This document shows, piece by piece, positions 17,312 to 25,645 of a stretch of 39,433 nucleotides of DNA. Source of the DNA: Candidatus Omnitrophota bacterium (GTDB lineage: Bacteria; Omnitrophota; Gorgyraeia; Gygaellales; Profunditerraquicolaceae). The notes below the pieces were generated by a model. That model was not told where the DNA came from, ran no database searches, and saw nothing but the letters and a program-made list of their open reading frames with translations. Numbering within the stretch: the stretch's first letter is position 1; each line of letters begins with the position of its first letter. Where the stretch lies: the NCBI GenBank assembly GCA_030693145.1, contig JAUYBI010000056.1, forward strand, positions 1 to 39,433, written 5' to 3'. The translations under genes were made by a program, and so were the position numbers.

Positions 17312-18895
17312 ATGAAAAGATATTTAGCAGTTTTTATAATATCCCTTGCTGTGTTAGGAATAACGGCAAGGGCTTATTGTTATCAGGCTGAAGCGATAGA
17401 TATTAACGGGACTAAATACTTTCCTGCGGTGAAAGAGGCTTTGGCAAAAGCAAAAGAATCAATAAATCTTGTAATGTTCGTAATAGAGTTGTCTCAATAC
17501 AGAGAAGATTCAGAAATTAATCAACTTGTTAATGGGCTTATAGAGGCAAAACAAAGGGGAGTGGATGTAGAAGTTATCTTGGATCAAAATGTGGACTTCG
17601 TCCAACGAAGGCATACAAGCGATTGGGAAGCCAAAATTAGAAGCATCAGGGCTTACAAGCGCCTCAGAGATGCTGGGATAAGGGTGTATTATGATGAGCC
17701 GGTAAGATACACTCATGCTAAAGCCATTGTTATAGATAAAAGCGTGGTCGTGCTAGGAAGCACGAATTGGACTGAGTCTTCATTTAATAAAAGTAATGAA
17801 GTAAATGTTTTGATTGATTCAAAAGGATTAGCGGAAGATATCTTAAGTTATTTCAAGACGATCAAGATAGACAGTGAGATAGAGAAATACCTTGATTTTA
17901 TCGGCCCTTCTACGCCTATCAGCTGGGAGTTTATGGAAAATCCAAAGCTTGCGCCTTTGATGATAAAAGCGCAAGATGCGCGGGCTTTTGATATTTATTT
18001 GTATCTGCTTTGGAAGTTTAGCGAAAAACAAGGGGACAGTCCCCAAAAGGCGGGGACAGTCCCCGTTTTATTGCTTTCCTATGATGATCTTGCCAAGCAT
18101 CTTGGGATTTATGAAGGGTGGACAACCACAGATTATAGAAGGCAGATTATAAAAGTGCTTAGAAGATTGGAACAGAAATATAAACTAATAAAATTTGAAC
18201 CGCATTATGCGAAAGAAGCGGAGGTGACGCTGATTGAAAAACCAGGGGACGCGTCTATTTTCCCTGAGCTTAGTACGAGAAAAATAGAAACGTCCCCTAT
18301 TTTCACTGCCCGCAATGGCACTGAAGGTTACTTCGAACTTCCTAATGACTACTTTGATTTTGGCTGGAATAAGATTTTATTTCTTAGGGCTAAGTTTTGT
18401 TATTTTATAAATCTTGCCTATTCTAGCATTAGCGATACAAAGCCATATTGGTCAAGAAGCGTAGCCGCAATAACTGAACAATTCGGCGGGATAGGCGAGG
18501 GAATCGTATATAAAGGAATGGCTGAATTAAGAAGGGAAAAATTAATAGATGTAAAATATGACTCGTTAACTGATAAGCCTTATGAAAAAAGAATGCCGAA
18601 GATGTATAAAATCTTAAGGCTCTATAATCCAAAGGAACTGGAATTAAAGCTAAAAGAAATAGAAGGAAAATATGGTAAAGAGGCATATGCTCAGGCAAGA
18701 AAATACGCGGGAATAGTCTTTGAAGAGAATAATCCTGAAGTAATTGAAGATATAATTTTAAAGTCAAAGCAATATGGAGAGAAAAAGGTAAAAAAAGCTT
18801 TTGGCATAGCTGCTCAGAAAAATCCAGATAATCCTAAGAGGATATATAGTTATGTGGTGGGGATAATAGAGAATTTGAATTCCCTTTCACAGTAG
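17312..18895 (+). CDS. Phospholipase D-like (single HKD) protein with C-terminal replication-initiator/wHTH-like region
   Basis: Signal peptide; YTHAKAIVIDKSVVVLGSTNWTESSFNKSNE HKD motif. Confidence 0.85.
   Translation: MKRYLAVFIISLAVLGITARAYCYQAEAIDINGTKYFPAVKEALAKAKESINLVMFVIELSQYREDSEINQLVNGLIEAKQRGVDVEVILDQNVDFVQRRHTSDWEAKIRSIRAYKRLRDAGIRVYYDEPVRYTHAKAIVIDKSVVVLGSTNWTESSFNKSNEVNVLIDSKGLAEDILSYFKTIKIDSEIEKYLDFIGPSTPISWEFMENPKLAPLMIKAQDARAFDIYLYLLWKFSEKQGDSPQKAGTVPVLLLSYDDLAKHLGIYEGWTTTDYRRQIIKVLRRLEQKYKLIKFEPHYAKEAEVTLIEKPGDASIFPELSTRKIETSPIFTARNGTEGYFELPNDYFDFGWNKILFLRAKFCYFINLAYSSISDTKPYWSRSVAAITEQFGGIGEGIVYKGMAELRREKLIDVKYDSLTDKPYEKRMPKMYKILRLYNPKELELKLKEIEGKYGKEAYAQARKYAGIVFEENNPEVIEDIILKSKQYGEKKVKKAFGIAAQKNPDNPKRIYSYVVGIIENLNSLSQ
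18032..18064. repeat. Two copies of palindrome GGGGACAGTCCCC in the PLD coding sequence
   Basis: 18032-18044 and 18052-18064, encoding KQGDSPQKAGTVPV. Confidence 0.92.
18244..18298. repeat. Hairpin element, GTTTC-arm type, inside the PLD CDS
   Basis: AGGGGACGCGTCTATTTTCCCTGAGCTTAGTACGAGAAAAATAGAAACGTCCCCT; homologous to 8008-8062. Confidence 0.9.
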
Positions 18896-18942
18896 TTTGT
18901 GGTAAAATTCTTCTATGTTTTGGCCTAAAAGGATAGGTCAGG

Positions 18943-19341
18943 CCCCGTAAAATGCTTCGCATTAAACGGGGCAGGCAAAATTTTGCCCGCACCAAAATTT
19001 TGCCAGTCGGCTTTAAAGTGTTGTTCGCCAGAGGCGCGGCATTGCCGCGTTTGTGTAGGTTTTAGGAAGTAGTAGCGGCAAGCGGACGAACCCTTATAAA
19101 CTTTGGTTTTTACTTGCAATAACTGCTCAGTGAGGACGCGCAGACTGGCGGCTGTCCCCACCCAGCCGCCAGTCTGCGCCGAGCCGCACACGTATTGCAT
19201 TAGCAAGAAGGCCGCCGGCCAAGGCGGCCGCCAAACGAGGCCTGCGCCCACGCAGGCCGAGTGGTAAATCGGGAGATGTGGGAGCGCCGACAGGCGCGGT
19301 GGATTAAACAAAGATCGTTCGAACAGTATCAAAGAACCACC
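18943..19341. other. GC-rich multi-hairpin island (candidate structured RNA or DNA)
   Basis: Serial inverted repeats: 18974-19004 (12 bp), 19035-19049 (6 bp), 19138-19179 (17 bp), 19210-19229 (7 bp), 19239-19258 (8 bp), 19284-19297 (5 bp). Confidence 0.7.
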
Positions 19342-19703
19342 GATTTACTTTTTACGGTATTTCGGAATCATCGTCTTAAGCCTGCCGGAAGTATCCTCTA
19401 GAAATAAGAATACATACAACAGTTTTAATCTTTATCAATATTGTTCAACTTTAATCTATATAGTTCATCTCTTGAAGATAAAAAGGTCAAAAAAGTCGCA
19501 GTAAACCATTTTAATTTACAGTTTTTCTAGTCAATATTATTCTTGACTTTTTTGTTCCATTAGTTAAACTATATACCTGGGCTGAATCTATATAAAAAAC
19601 CTCAAAATTGATAAAATCCACGTATCGAATAGTAGCATTGCAATGTTAATAAAAATATTATATCCTTATAAAAGGGAAAAATATTGTTTATTTTAATCTC
19701 AAA

Positions 19704-20447
19704 ATGATAAAAATAGGGAAAACAGAATTAGGTAAGATTCCGAGAATAGCTATAGCTATTAATGATCGGGAAGATAGTAAGCTGATTAAATCTGCTTTTG
19801 TTGATATACTTGAAATTAGGGTAGATGAATTCAAGAAAACAGATCCTCTTTATGTAGGGAATATTGTTAAAACAAGTAGAAAAATCGGGGCCCCTTTAAT
19901 TTTAACAGTTCGTAGTAAAGAGGAAGGCGGACAAAAAGATATTTCTAATGAGTTAAAACTAAATATATTTAAAGAATGTATGCCATTAGTTGATGCTATT
20001 GATATAGAATTAAGATCACCGATTCTGTCGAAAGTTATAAAGATTGCAAGAAAAAATAAGAAAGTAGCCATTGTATCTTGGCACAATTTTAAGATGACGC
20101 CGAATGATAAAATGCTAAAGGATATTCTCAATAAAGCGAAAAAAAGCGGTGCTAATTTAGTTAAAATTGCAGTTAAAGCCAATAAAGCAGAAGATCTTCA
20201 TAGGCTTATGAGGTTTACGATAGAAAATAAATCTAAAAATATAATTACCATTTCCTTGGGCGAAATAGGCAGTATTTCCCGCTTAACTTTTCCAGGGTTT
20301 GGTTCATTGATTACTTATGCCTATATTAATAGACCATCAGGATTAGGTCAAAGAGCATTGAGTGAGCTACGGGAACATTTACGAGCATATTATCCTAAGT
20401 ATAATGAATACTATATAATAAAGTCACGTACCATTGAGTATGCTTGA
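19704..20447 (+). CDS. aroD: Type I 3-dehydroquinate dehydratase
   Basis: ILEIRVDEF...PLILTVRSKEEGG...AIDIELRS...VSWHNFKMTP...LVKIAV...ITISLGEIGSISRLTFPGFGSLITYAYINRPSGLGQ. Confidence 0.93.
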   Translation: MIKIGKTELGKIPRIAIAINDREDSKLIKSAFVDILEIRVDEFKKTDPLYVGNIVKTSRKIGAPLILTVRSKEEGGQKDISNELKLNIFKECMPLVDAIDIELRSPILSKVIKIARKNKKVAIVSWHNFKMTPNDKMLKDILNKAKKSGANLVKIAVKANKAEDLHRLMRFTIENKSKNIITISLGEIGSISRLTFPGFGSLITYAYINRPSGLGQRALSELREHLRAYYPKYNEYYIIKSRTIEYA

Positions 20448-20472
20448 TAGTTTCAATTGAGATTCTTCAGGG

Positions 20473-20505
20473 ATAAGGGCAACCCTTAATAAAGGTTGCC
20501 CTTAT
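20473..20505 (+). terminator. Rho-independent terminator after aroD
   Basis: ATAAGGGCAACC-CTTAATAAA-GGTTGCCCTTAT then TTATT. Confidence 0.75.
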
Positions 20506-20631
20506 TTATTGCTCGACGAACAGGAATCACATAGAGGCGGACATGCTGGATGAGGAGTCGATTATCTCTAAAGTCCAAATTCTATTCGGAAAGCATGGGC
20601 GTTGAAGCTAAAGAGCAGAAGATGACAGAAA

Positions 20632-20696
20632 CCGCTGTATACGGAACCGTACGTACAGTGGCGTGAGAAGACGGCGGGAGTAATCCCGCCTTTTTT
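20632..20696 (+). other. Group II intron domain V-like hairpin followed by a domain VI/terminator-like hairpin (remnant)
   Basis: CCGCTGTA-TACGG-AA-CCGTA-(CG)-TACAGTGG with 2-nt 3'-side bulge; then GGCGGGA-GTAA-TCCCGCC-TTTTTT. Confidence 0.45.
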
Positions 20697-20793
20697 GTTT
20701 GCTTGTATTTTTGGCAATTGTGATAGAATATGGAGTAGATAGTTTTTGCTTGGGTTATAATAAACTAAACCTATAATTTAGGGAAGGATAAGA

Positions 20794-21540
20794 ATGGCTT
20801 TAAGAGAAGATATGGAAAAGCAGGGGAATTGGTTATTTAGATGGAGAAGTTATTTGCCGCTTTTAGGTATTCCGATTTTCATTATTGCCATAAGACAATC
20901 GGGAATATTAGAAAAGAAATTTGGTGATGATGTGGGTGATCTTTGGGGGGTTTTTGCAATTATAGTATCTTTTTTAGGCCTTATCGTCCGTTGTATTACT
21001 GCGGGGTATGCTCCACGTGGTACATCAGGGAGAAACACAAAGTCGCAAGTAGCCGAAAGGCTTAACACAACCGGAATGTACTCTATATCGAGAAATCCAC
21101 TTTACCTTGGTAATTTTATCATTGTTTTAGGGGTTACCTTGTTTATCCAAGTATGGTGGTTAGCGTTATTAGTTTGGTTTGGATTCTGGCTCTACTATGA
21201 ACGGATTATTTTTACCGAAGAAGAGTTTTTAAGAAGCAAATTTAAGGAGCAGTTTATGGAGTGGGCTAAAAACACGCCCATCGTTATACCCCGTTTTAGA
21301 AATTGGAAGAAACCCGAGTTAGAGTTTTCATTCAAAACTGTTTTGAGAAGGGAATTTTCATCGTTTCTATCTATTGTCGCAACATTTTTTTTCTTGGAAG
21401 TGGCAATCAATTTCTTAACTAAAGAACGTTTTACGTTGCGTATTTCGTGGGTAATATTTTTTGCTATAAGCGTAGGTATATATTTGACCTTCTTTATTTT
21501 AAAAAAGAAAACAAAACTACTAAATGTTTCCGGTAGATGA
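20794..21540 (+). CDS. Isoprenylcysteine carboxyl methyltransferase (ICMT/PEMT)-family membrane protein
   Basis: LNTTGMYSISRNPLYLGNFIIVLGV...YYERIIFTEEEFLRSKFKEQFMEW. Confidence 0.85.
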   Translation: MALREDMEKQGNWLFRWRSYLPLLGIPIFIIAIRQSGILEKKFGDDVGDLWGVFAIIVSFLGLIVRCITAGYAPRGTSGRNTKSQVAERLNTTGMYSISRNPLYLGNFIIVLGVTLFIQVWWLALLVWFGFWLYYERIIFTEEEFLRSKFKEQFMEWAKNTPIVIPRFRNWKKPELEFSFKTVLRREFSSFLSIVATFFFLEVAINFLTKERFTLRISWVIFFAISVGIYLTFFILKKKTKLLNVSGR

Positions 21541-21641
21541 TTCCTAAAGGAGTTAAATTCCGCGAAGATCAAGTCCTTCATTGGTTAGAAAAAAGAAAAA
21601 TCAAAGGCAGAAGTACAGCCAGAATTAAACATGATATTTAG
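21537..21641 (+). pseudogene. Excisionase-family C-terminal remnant (34 aa)
   Basis: MIPKGVKFREDQVLHWLEKRKIKGRSTARIKHDI*; ATG overlaps the upstream stop. Confidence 0.4.
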
Positions 21642-21675
21642 GAACATATTTGAAGGAAGGTTTAAACAGATACTA

Positions 21676-21876
21676 TTAATCAATAAATTTAGGATAATAT
21701 AATTTCCATTCTTTTGAATATTTTTTTTCAGGCATTTCTCGCTCTAAGTAGAAGTCGTATTTAAAACCTAAATTTTTCAATTCATCTATTTCCCTCTGAT
21801 TATATACACCACTTTTTTCAAGGAGGAATCTTATTGCTTGATGGTATGGATAAACAAGAGCCAGCTTATAGCTTTC
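21676..21876 (-). pseudogene. 5'-truncated gene fragment, no start codon
   Basis: Minus-strand open frame ESYKLALVYPYHQAIRFLLEKSGVYNQREIDELKNLGFKYDFYLEREMPEKKYSKEWKLYYPKFID*, preceded by an in-frame stop. Confidence 0.45.
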
Positions 21877-21893
21877 TTATTCATCTTACTATT

Positions 21894-22037
21894 ATTATAC
21901 CTTATAGGGTATAATAATTATTACTATTTAATAAAATATTATAAATTTTACCCGATAGGGGTTATTTGTTTATAATTGAACCCTATAAGGTATAATAATT
22001 AAAATAATACTTGCAATTATACCCGAAAGGTGGTATA
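21894..22037 (+). promoter_or_regulatory. HipB-type operator array and promoter
   Basis: ATTATACC-N6-GGTATAAT (21894-21915), inverted partial copy (21975-21996), TACCCGATAGG (21949-21959) and TATACC-N8-GGTATA (22018-22037); -35 TTGCAA 22011, -10 TATATT 22034. Confidence 0.65.
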
Positions 22038-22045
22038 TTCTTACC

Positions 22046-22291
22046 ATGACACATTTACCAATTAATATACAGATTAAGAAGCTACGAAAGAAACTTGGCT
22101 TAACTCAAGTTGATTTTGCAAAGAGAGCAGGGGTAGGATTGCGTTTTTTAAGAGAATTGGAAGAAGGCAAGCCTACCGTGCGATTAGATAAGATTAATCA
22201 AGTTTTAGATTTTTTAGGTATGCATATAGAAATAATGCGTAATGAAAACATAAAATCTGAATTCACAGATAACAACTCAAGCTCGAAGTAG
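22046..22291 (+). CDS. hipB: HipB-like XRE-family antitoxin component
   Basis: IQIKKLRKKLGLTQVDFAKRAGVGLRFLRELEEGKPTVRLDKINQVLDFLGMHI. Confidence 0.9.
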   Translation: MTHLPINIQIKKLRKKLGLTQVDFAKRAGVGLRFLRELEEGKPTVRLDKINQVLDFLGMHIEIMRNENIKSEFTDNNSSSK

Positions 22292-22295
22292 AATT

Positions 22296-22619
22296 ATGAA
22301 AGAACTTAGAAAAGGACAGGTTTTTTTCGATAAGGACTTGGCTGGATATATTAGCGAAACAAAAGATGGCTATATTTTTGAATATAATAAAGAATTTTTA
22401 AAAAATAAAATTCCTATTTCCATATCGTTACCTCTTAGAGAAGAGCCTTACGAATCTAAAGAATTATTTCCTTTTTTTAAGGGCCTTTTGCCTGAGGGTT
22501 GGTATTTAGATATTGTTACTGCTACCCAAAAAGTTGACAGGGAAGATTCATTTAGTGTTCTTCTTTGCACTGCGAGTGGTGATACAATTGGAGCTGTAAC
22601 TGTTCGAAAACTGGAGTGA
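22296..22619 (+). CDS. hipS: HipS-like (HipA N-terminal subdomain as separate protein)
   Basis: YEFNKEFL-type Couple_hipA pattern: IPISISLPLREEPYESKELFPFFKGLLPEGWYLD. Confidence 0.8.
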   Translation: MKELRKGQVFFDKDLAGYISETKDGYIFEYNKEFLKNKIPISISLPLREEPYESKELFPFFKGLLPEGWYLDIVTATQKVDREDSFSVLLCTASGDTIGAVTVRKLE

Positions 22620-23494
22620 ACATTAGAATGAATGAGAAAATTATTAAAAAGATGTTTAATACTTCTGAACTACCAATAATAGACTTTAACTTACAAGATG
22701 TTTCTCAAAAAGCACAGAAATCAACGGGGAAACTATCTATTTCTGGGGTTCAGCCTAAATTATCAATGAAGCTTGATAAGAAAAATAATTCGTTAATTTC
22801 TGTTGCTGAGGGTGGTGAGTATATTTTAAAACCTCAAACTGCGGCTTTTTCGAATATCCCTGAAAATGAGCAGTGTTGTATGGATATAGCGGCAGAGTTT
22901 GATATAAATGTTCCACCCCATTGCCTGCTGCCTTTAAAAGACAGAAGTTGGGCATATATTGTGAAAAGATTCGATAGAGAATCAGGCTTGAAAATTCATC
23001 AGGAAGATTTTTTTCAAATATTAGAATCAGGAGATAAGTATAAAGGATCCGTTGAACAAATTGGACGTAAACTAAAAGAAATATCTACAGCACCTGGATA
23101 TGACGTGCAATTATTTTTTGAGAGAGTTGTTTTTAATTTTATTATTGGAAATGGAGATGCCCATTTAAAAAATTATGCGATTGCTTACAGGGATAAAGAA
23201 ACAATCCGTTTAACGCCAGCTTATGATATTGTCTGTTCAAAATTGGTGATTCCAGATGAGGAAGATTCTGCTTTATCTATCAACTCTAAAAAGAATGGAT
23301 TAAAAAGAGATGATTTTGATAAGTTGGCAGAGTATCTAAATATACCAATAAAAATTCGATATGAAAAATTCGAAAAAAGCTTAACTTTAATGGAAACAAT
23401 AATTAAAAATTCTGAAATTAAGAAAGAAATCCAAGAGCAATTTATTAATATTATTAATGAGCGCCTATCGCGTATGGGTATTGCGGCAAAATAA
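22616..23494 (+). CDS. hipT: HipT-like kinase toxin (HipA C-terminal kinase as separate protein)
   Basis: GKLSISGVQPKLSMK Gly-rich loop with SIS motif; NFIIGNGDAHLKNYAI; LTPAYDIVCS; GTGA overlap with the upstream gene. Confidence 0.85.
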   Translation: MNIRMNEKIIKKMFNTSELPIIDFNLQDVSQKAQKSTGKLSISGVQPKLSMKLDKKNNSLISVAEGGEYILKPQTAAFSNIPENEQCCMDIAAEFDINVPPHCLLPLKDRSWAYIVKRFDRESGLKIHQEDFFQILESGDKYKGSVEQIGRKLKEISTAPGYDVQLFFERVVFNFIIGNGDAHLKNYAIAYRDKETIRLTPAYDIVCSKLVIPDEEDSALSINSKKNGLKRDDFDKLAEYLNIPIKIRYEKFEKSLTLMETIIKNSEIKKEIQEQFINIINERLSRMGIAAK

Positions 23495-23685
23495 GAAACT
23501 TAATACTTTTGTGCCCAAAATGTGCCCATCCAAGTGAAAAACATCGGGTAATAAAGGGAACAATTGGGTAACATCCAGACTCAAAGTTGCCCTTGCAATA
23601 AAGTTGCGTAGTCATAAGTTATTGAGTATAATAGCGTTGGAAGCGGTAGGGTTTATTTCTCTGCGCCCCCGTTAGCCTTATTATT

Positions 23686-25158
23686 ATGGTTATCACTATT
23701 TTTATTATTTTATTTACTTTGATTGGTTTGGCGCTTGGTTACACCATGGCAATTGAGCGCCAGCAGAAGAAGCCGCCTCAGGAACTCCCGAAACAGAATC
23801 CCTGGCCGCCGCAGGCACCGTCATATTTAGAAGATAAAATATGGTATGAAGCAGAACTGAATTTCTTGTTCAAGTTCAATGAAAAGCTGTCTTTGAGCCT
23901 TAGTTTTCAGAATGTGTCACAGTGTATTACCGAGGCCGCGCATAATTTCTTACCGATTGAGCGCGCCGTGCTGCTTACATATGATAAAAATTCACAAAAT
24001 TTTACGCTTGCCTGCGCAATTGGGTGGGAATATGACCGCAAGCAGGAATCTTTGGTAATGGGCAAAGACAGCATATCCGGATTTGTGATACGCAACAGAG
24101 AAGTATTGGTTGTATCCGATCTGGCGCAGGAGTTGTATCTGAATAAACTGAAAAAAGAAGAGTATTTACGGAAAGCATTTATTAGCGCGCCGCTTATATT
24201 TAAAAATGAAATTCTAGGCGTGTTGCACGTTTGCGATAAGAAAACAGCCGGGCCTTTTACGCAGCGGGAGGTGTCCGTAGTGATGAATATTGCCCGTATG
24301 GGCGCGATCGCCCTGCAGAACGTCCGGCTGTACGAGCAGGCGACTAAGAGAGCGGTAGAATTAAAAATGGCCTATGATGAATTGAAAGAAACGCAAGATA
24401 AGTTAATCCAATCGGAGAAACTCAAGGCGATCGGCCAATTGGCAAGCGGCGTAGCCCATGAGATGAGAAATCCTCTGGGAATCATAATGCAGGGAGTTAC
24501 TTATTTGGAACAGATAACCTCTCCGGAGGCAAAAGAGCCGCGCGAGACTATCTCTATGGTTAAGGAGAGCGCGCAAAGGGCAGATAGGATTGTAACCTCG
24601 CTTTTGGATTTCTCCAGAGCTACGAAGCTAGAATTGCATCCGGAATCCATTGATTTTATACTAGAGAGTTCTTTAAATTTGGTAAAAACAGAATTAAAGA
24701 GTATCGCAGTGGTCAGGGAGGCCCAGGGAGGACTGCCCGAGGTTTTAGTAGATAAAAACAAACTAACGCAGGTATTTATTAATCTGTTCATGAATGCAAT
24801 CCAGGCAATGCCTGAGACAGGGAGGCTCACCATTCGCAGTTTTGTTAAGCAACTAGAAGAAACAAACAAGGGTGTGGATGCCAGGCTAGATGCTTCTTTC
24901 ACAGCTGGAGGAAAGGCTATTGTGGTTGAAATTGAGGATAGCGGAACGGGGATTTCTAAAGAAAACCTGGAAAAAATATTCGATCCTTTCTTTACTACAA
25001 AAGGCCTGGGCAAAGGGACCGGCCTGGGGTTATCTATAAGCCGAAATATTATTATTATGCACAAAGGGTTAATCGAGGTAAAAAGCCAGGTGAATAAAGG
25101 AACCAGGGTAATTATTACTTTAATAATTTCCAAGGAGGAGGGAGGAGTAAATGTATAA
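23686..25158 (+). CDS. GAF-domain sensor histidine kinase
   Basis: N-terminal TM, GAF, IGQLASGVAHEMRNPLGIIMQGVTYL, FINLFMNAIQAMP, IEDSGTGI, DPFFTTKGLGKGTGLGLS. Confidence 0.95.
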   Translation: MVITIFIILFTLIGLALGYTMAIERQQKKPPQELPKQNPWPPQAPSYLEDKIWYEAELNFLFKFNEKLSLSLSFQNVSQCITEAAHNFLPIERAVLLTYDKNSQNFTLACAIGWEYDRKQESLVMGKDSISGFVIRNREVLVVSDLAQELYLNKLKKEEYLRKAFISAPLIFKNEILGVLHVCDKKTAGPFTQREVSVVMNIARMGAIALQNVRLYEQATKRAVELKMAYDELKETQDKLIQSEKLKAIGQLASGVAHEMRNPLGIIMQGVTYLEQITSPEAKEPRETISMVKESAQRADRIVTSLLDFSRATKLELHPESIDFILESSLNLVKTELKSIAVVREAQGGLPEVLVDKNKLTQVFINLFMNAIQAMPETGRLTIRSFVKQLEETNKGVDARLDASFTAGGKAIVVEIEDSGTGISKENLEKIFDPFFTTKGLGKGTGLGLSISRNIIIMHKGLIEVKSQVNKGTRVIITLIISKEEGGVNV

Positions 25159-25528
25159 AAAGAGGGTATTAATTATTGATGATGAGGAAAATTTTTGTAA
25201 GCTGGTTAAGAAAAATATAGAACAGACAGGTGAGTTTGAGGTACATATGGCAATAAATGGTGCCGACGGTATTAAGTTAGCCAGAGAGATAAAACCGGAT
25301 TTGATATTGCTGGATGTAGTAATGCCGGAGATGGATGGCGGCGACGTTGTTGCCCTAATAAGGAATGATAAGAGCATAAAAGATACCCCGATTGTATTTT
25401 TAACGGCAATAGTAAGAGAAGAAGAGGCCAGTGCCCAAGCAAGTTTTACTAAGGGATATTCGCTTTTATCCAAGACAGTAACTGTGGGGGGACTTATAGC
25501 GTGTATTAAAAAAAATATTAGAAGATAA
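25151..25528 (+). CDS. Response regulator receiver-domain protein
   Basis: RVLIIDDEENFCKLV...PDLILLDVVMPEMDG; overlaps the HK stop. Confidence 0.93.
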   Translation: MYKKRVLIIDDEENFCKLVKKNIEQTGEFEVHMAINGADGIKLAREIKPDLILLDVVMPEMDGGDVVALIRNDKSIKDTPIVFLTAIVREEEASAQASFTKGYSLLSKTVTVGGLIACIKKNIRR

Positions 25529-25568
25529 GCCCAGTTTTAAAGGTGAAACGGCCCCGAGTGCGTTGCCC

Positions 25569-25634
25569 TTGACAGGGTGATTTTTTTATGGCATATTGTT
25601 AATGGAGTTAATATTTAATATAGTTGAATATTAA
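25569..25634 (+). promoter_or_regulatory. Promoter (TTGACA-N17-CATATT) and palindromic operator TTAATATT-N11-AATATTAA of the efflux operon
   Basis: TTGACA 25569-25574, CATATT 25592-25597; inverted repeat 25608-25634 just upstream of marR. Confidence 0.6.
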
Positions 25635-25645
25635 GGGGATTTAAT

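Noticed and set aside
18032-18064. Possible CRISPR-like repeat pair
   Set aside because: Only two 13-nt palindromes with a 7-nt gap, inside an open coding sequence; no spacer array or cas genes
19006-19029. Complete integron attC site
   Set aside because: Only one half-like segment is visible; no complementary half-site and no integrase in the window
18925-19332. 135-aa minus-strand ORF
   Set aside because: Overlaps the hairpin island, composition driven by GC-rich inverted repeats, no recognisable domain
20632-20696. Active group II intron
   Set aside because: No reverse transcriptase, no clear 5' end and no canonical 3' boundary; only a remnant is arguable
23500-23670. Integrase C-terminal remnant/att site (TGTGCCCAAAATGTGCCCAT)
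   Set aside because: Suggestive of sequences near phage integrase ends, but too short and no frame supports a recombinase
24501-25133. 210-aa minus-strand ORF
   Set aside because: Antisense to a clear histidine kinase; shadow ORF
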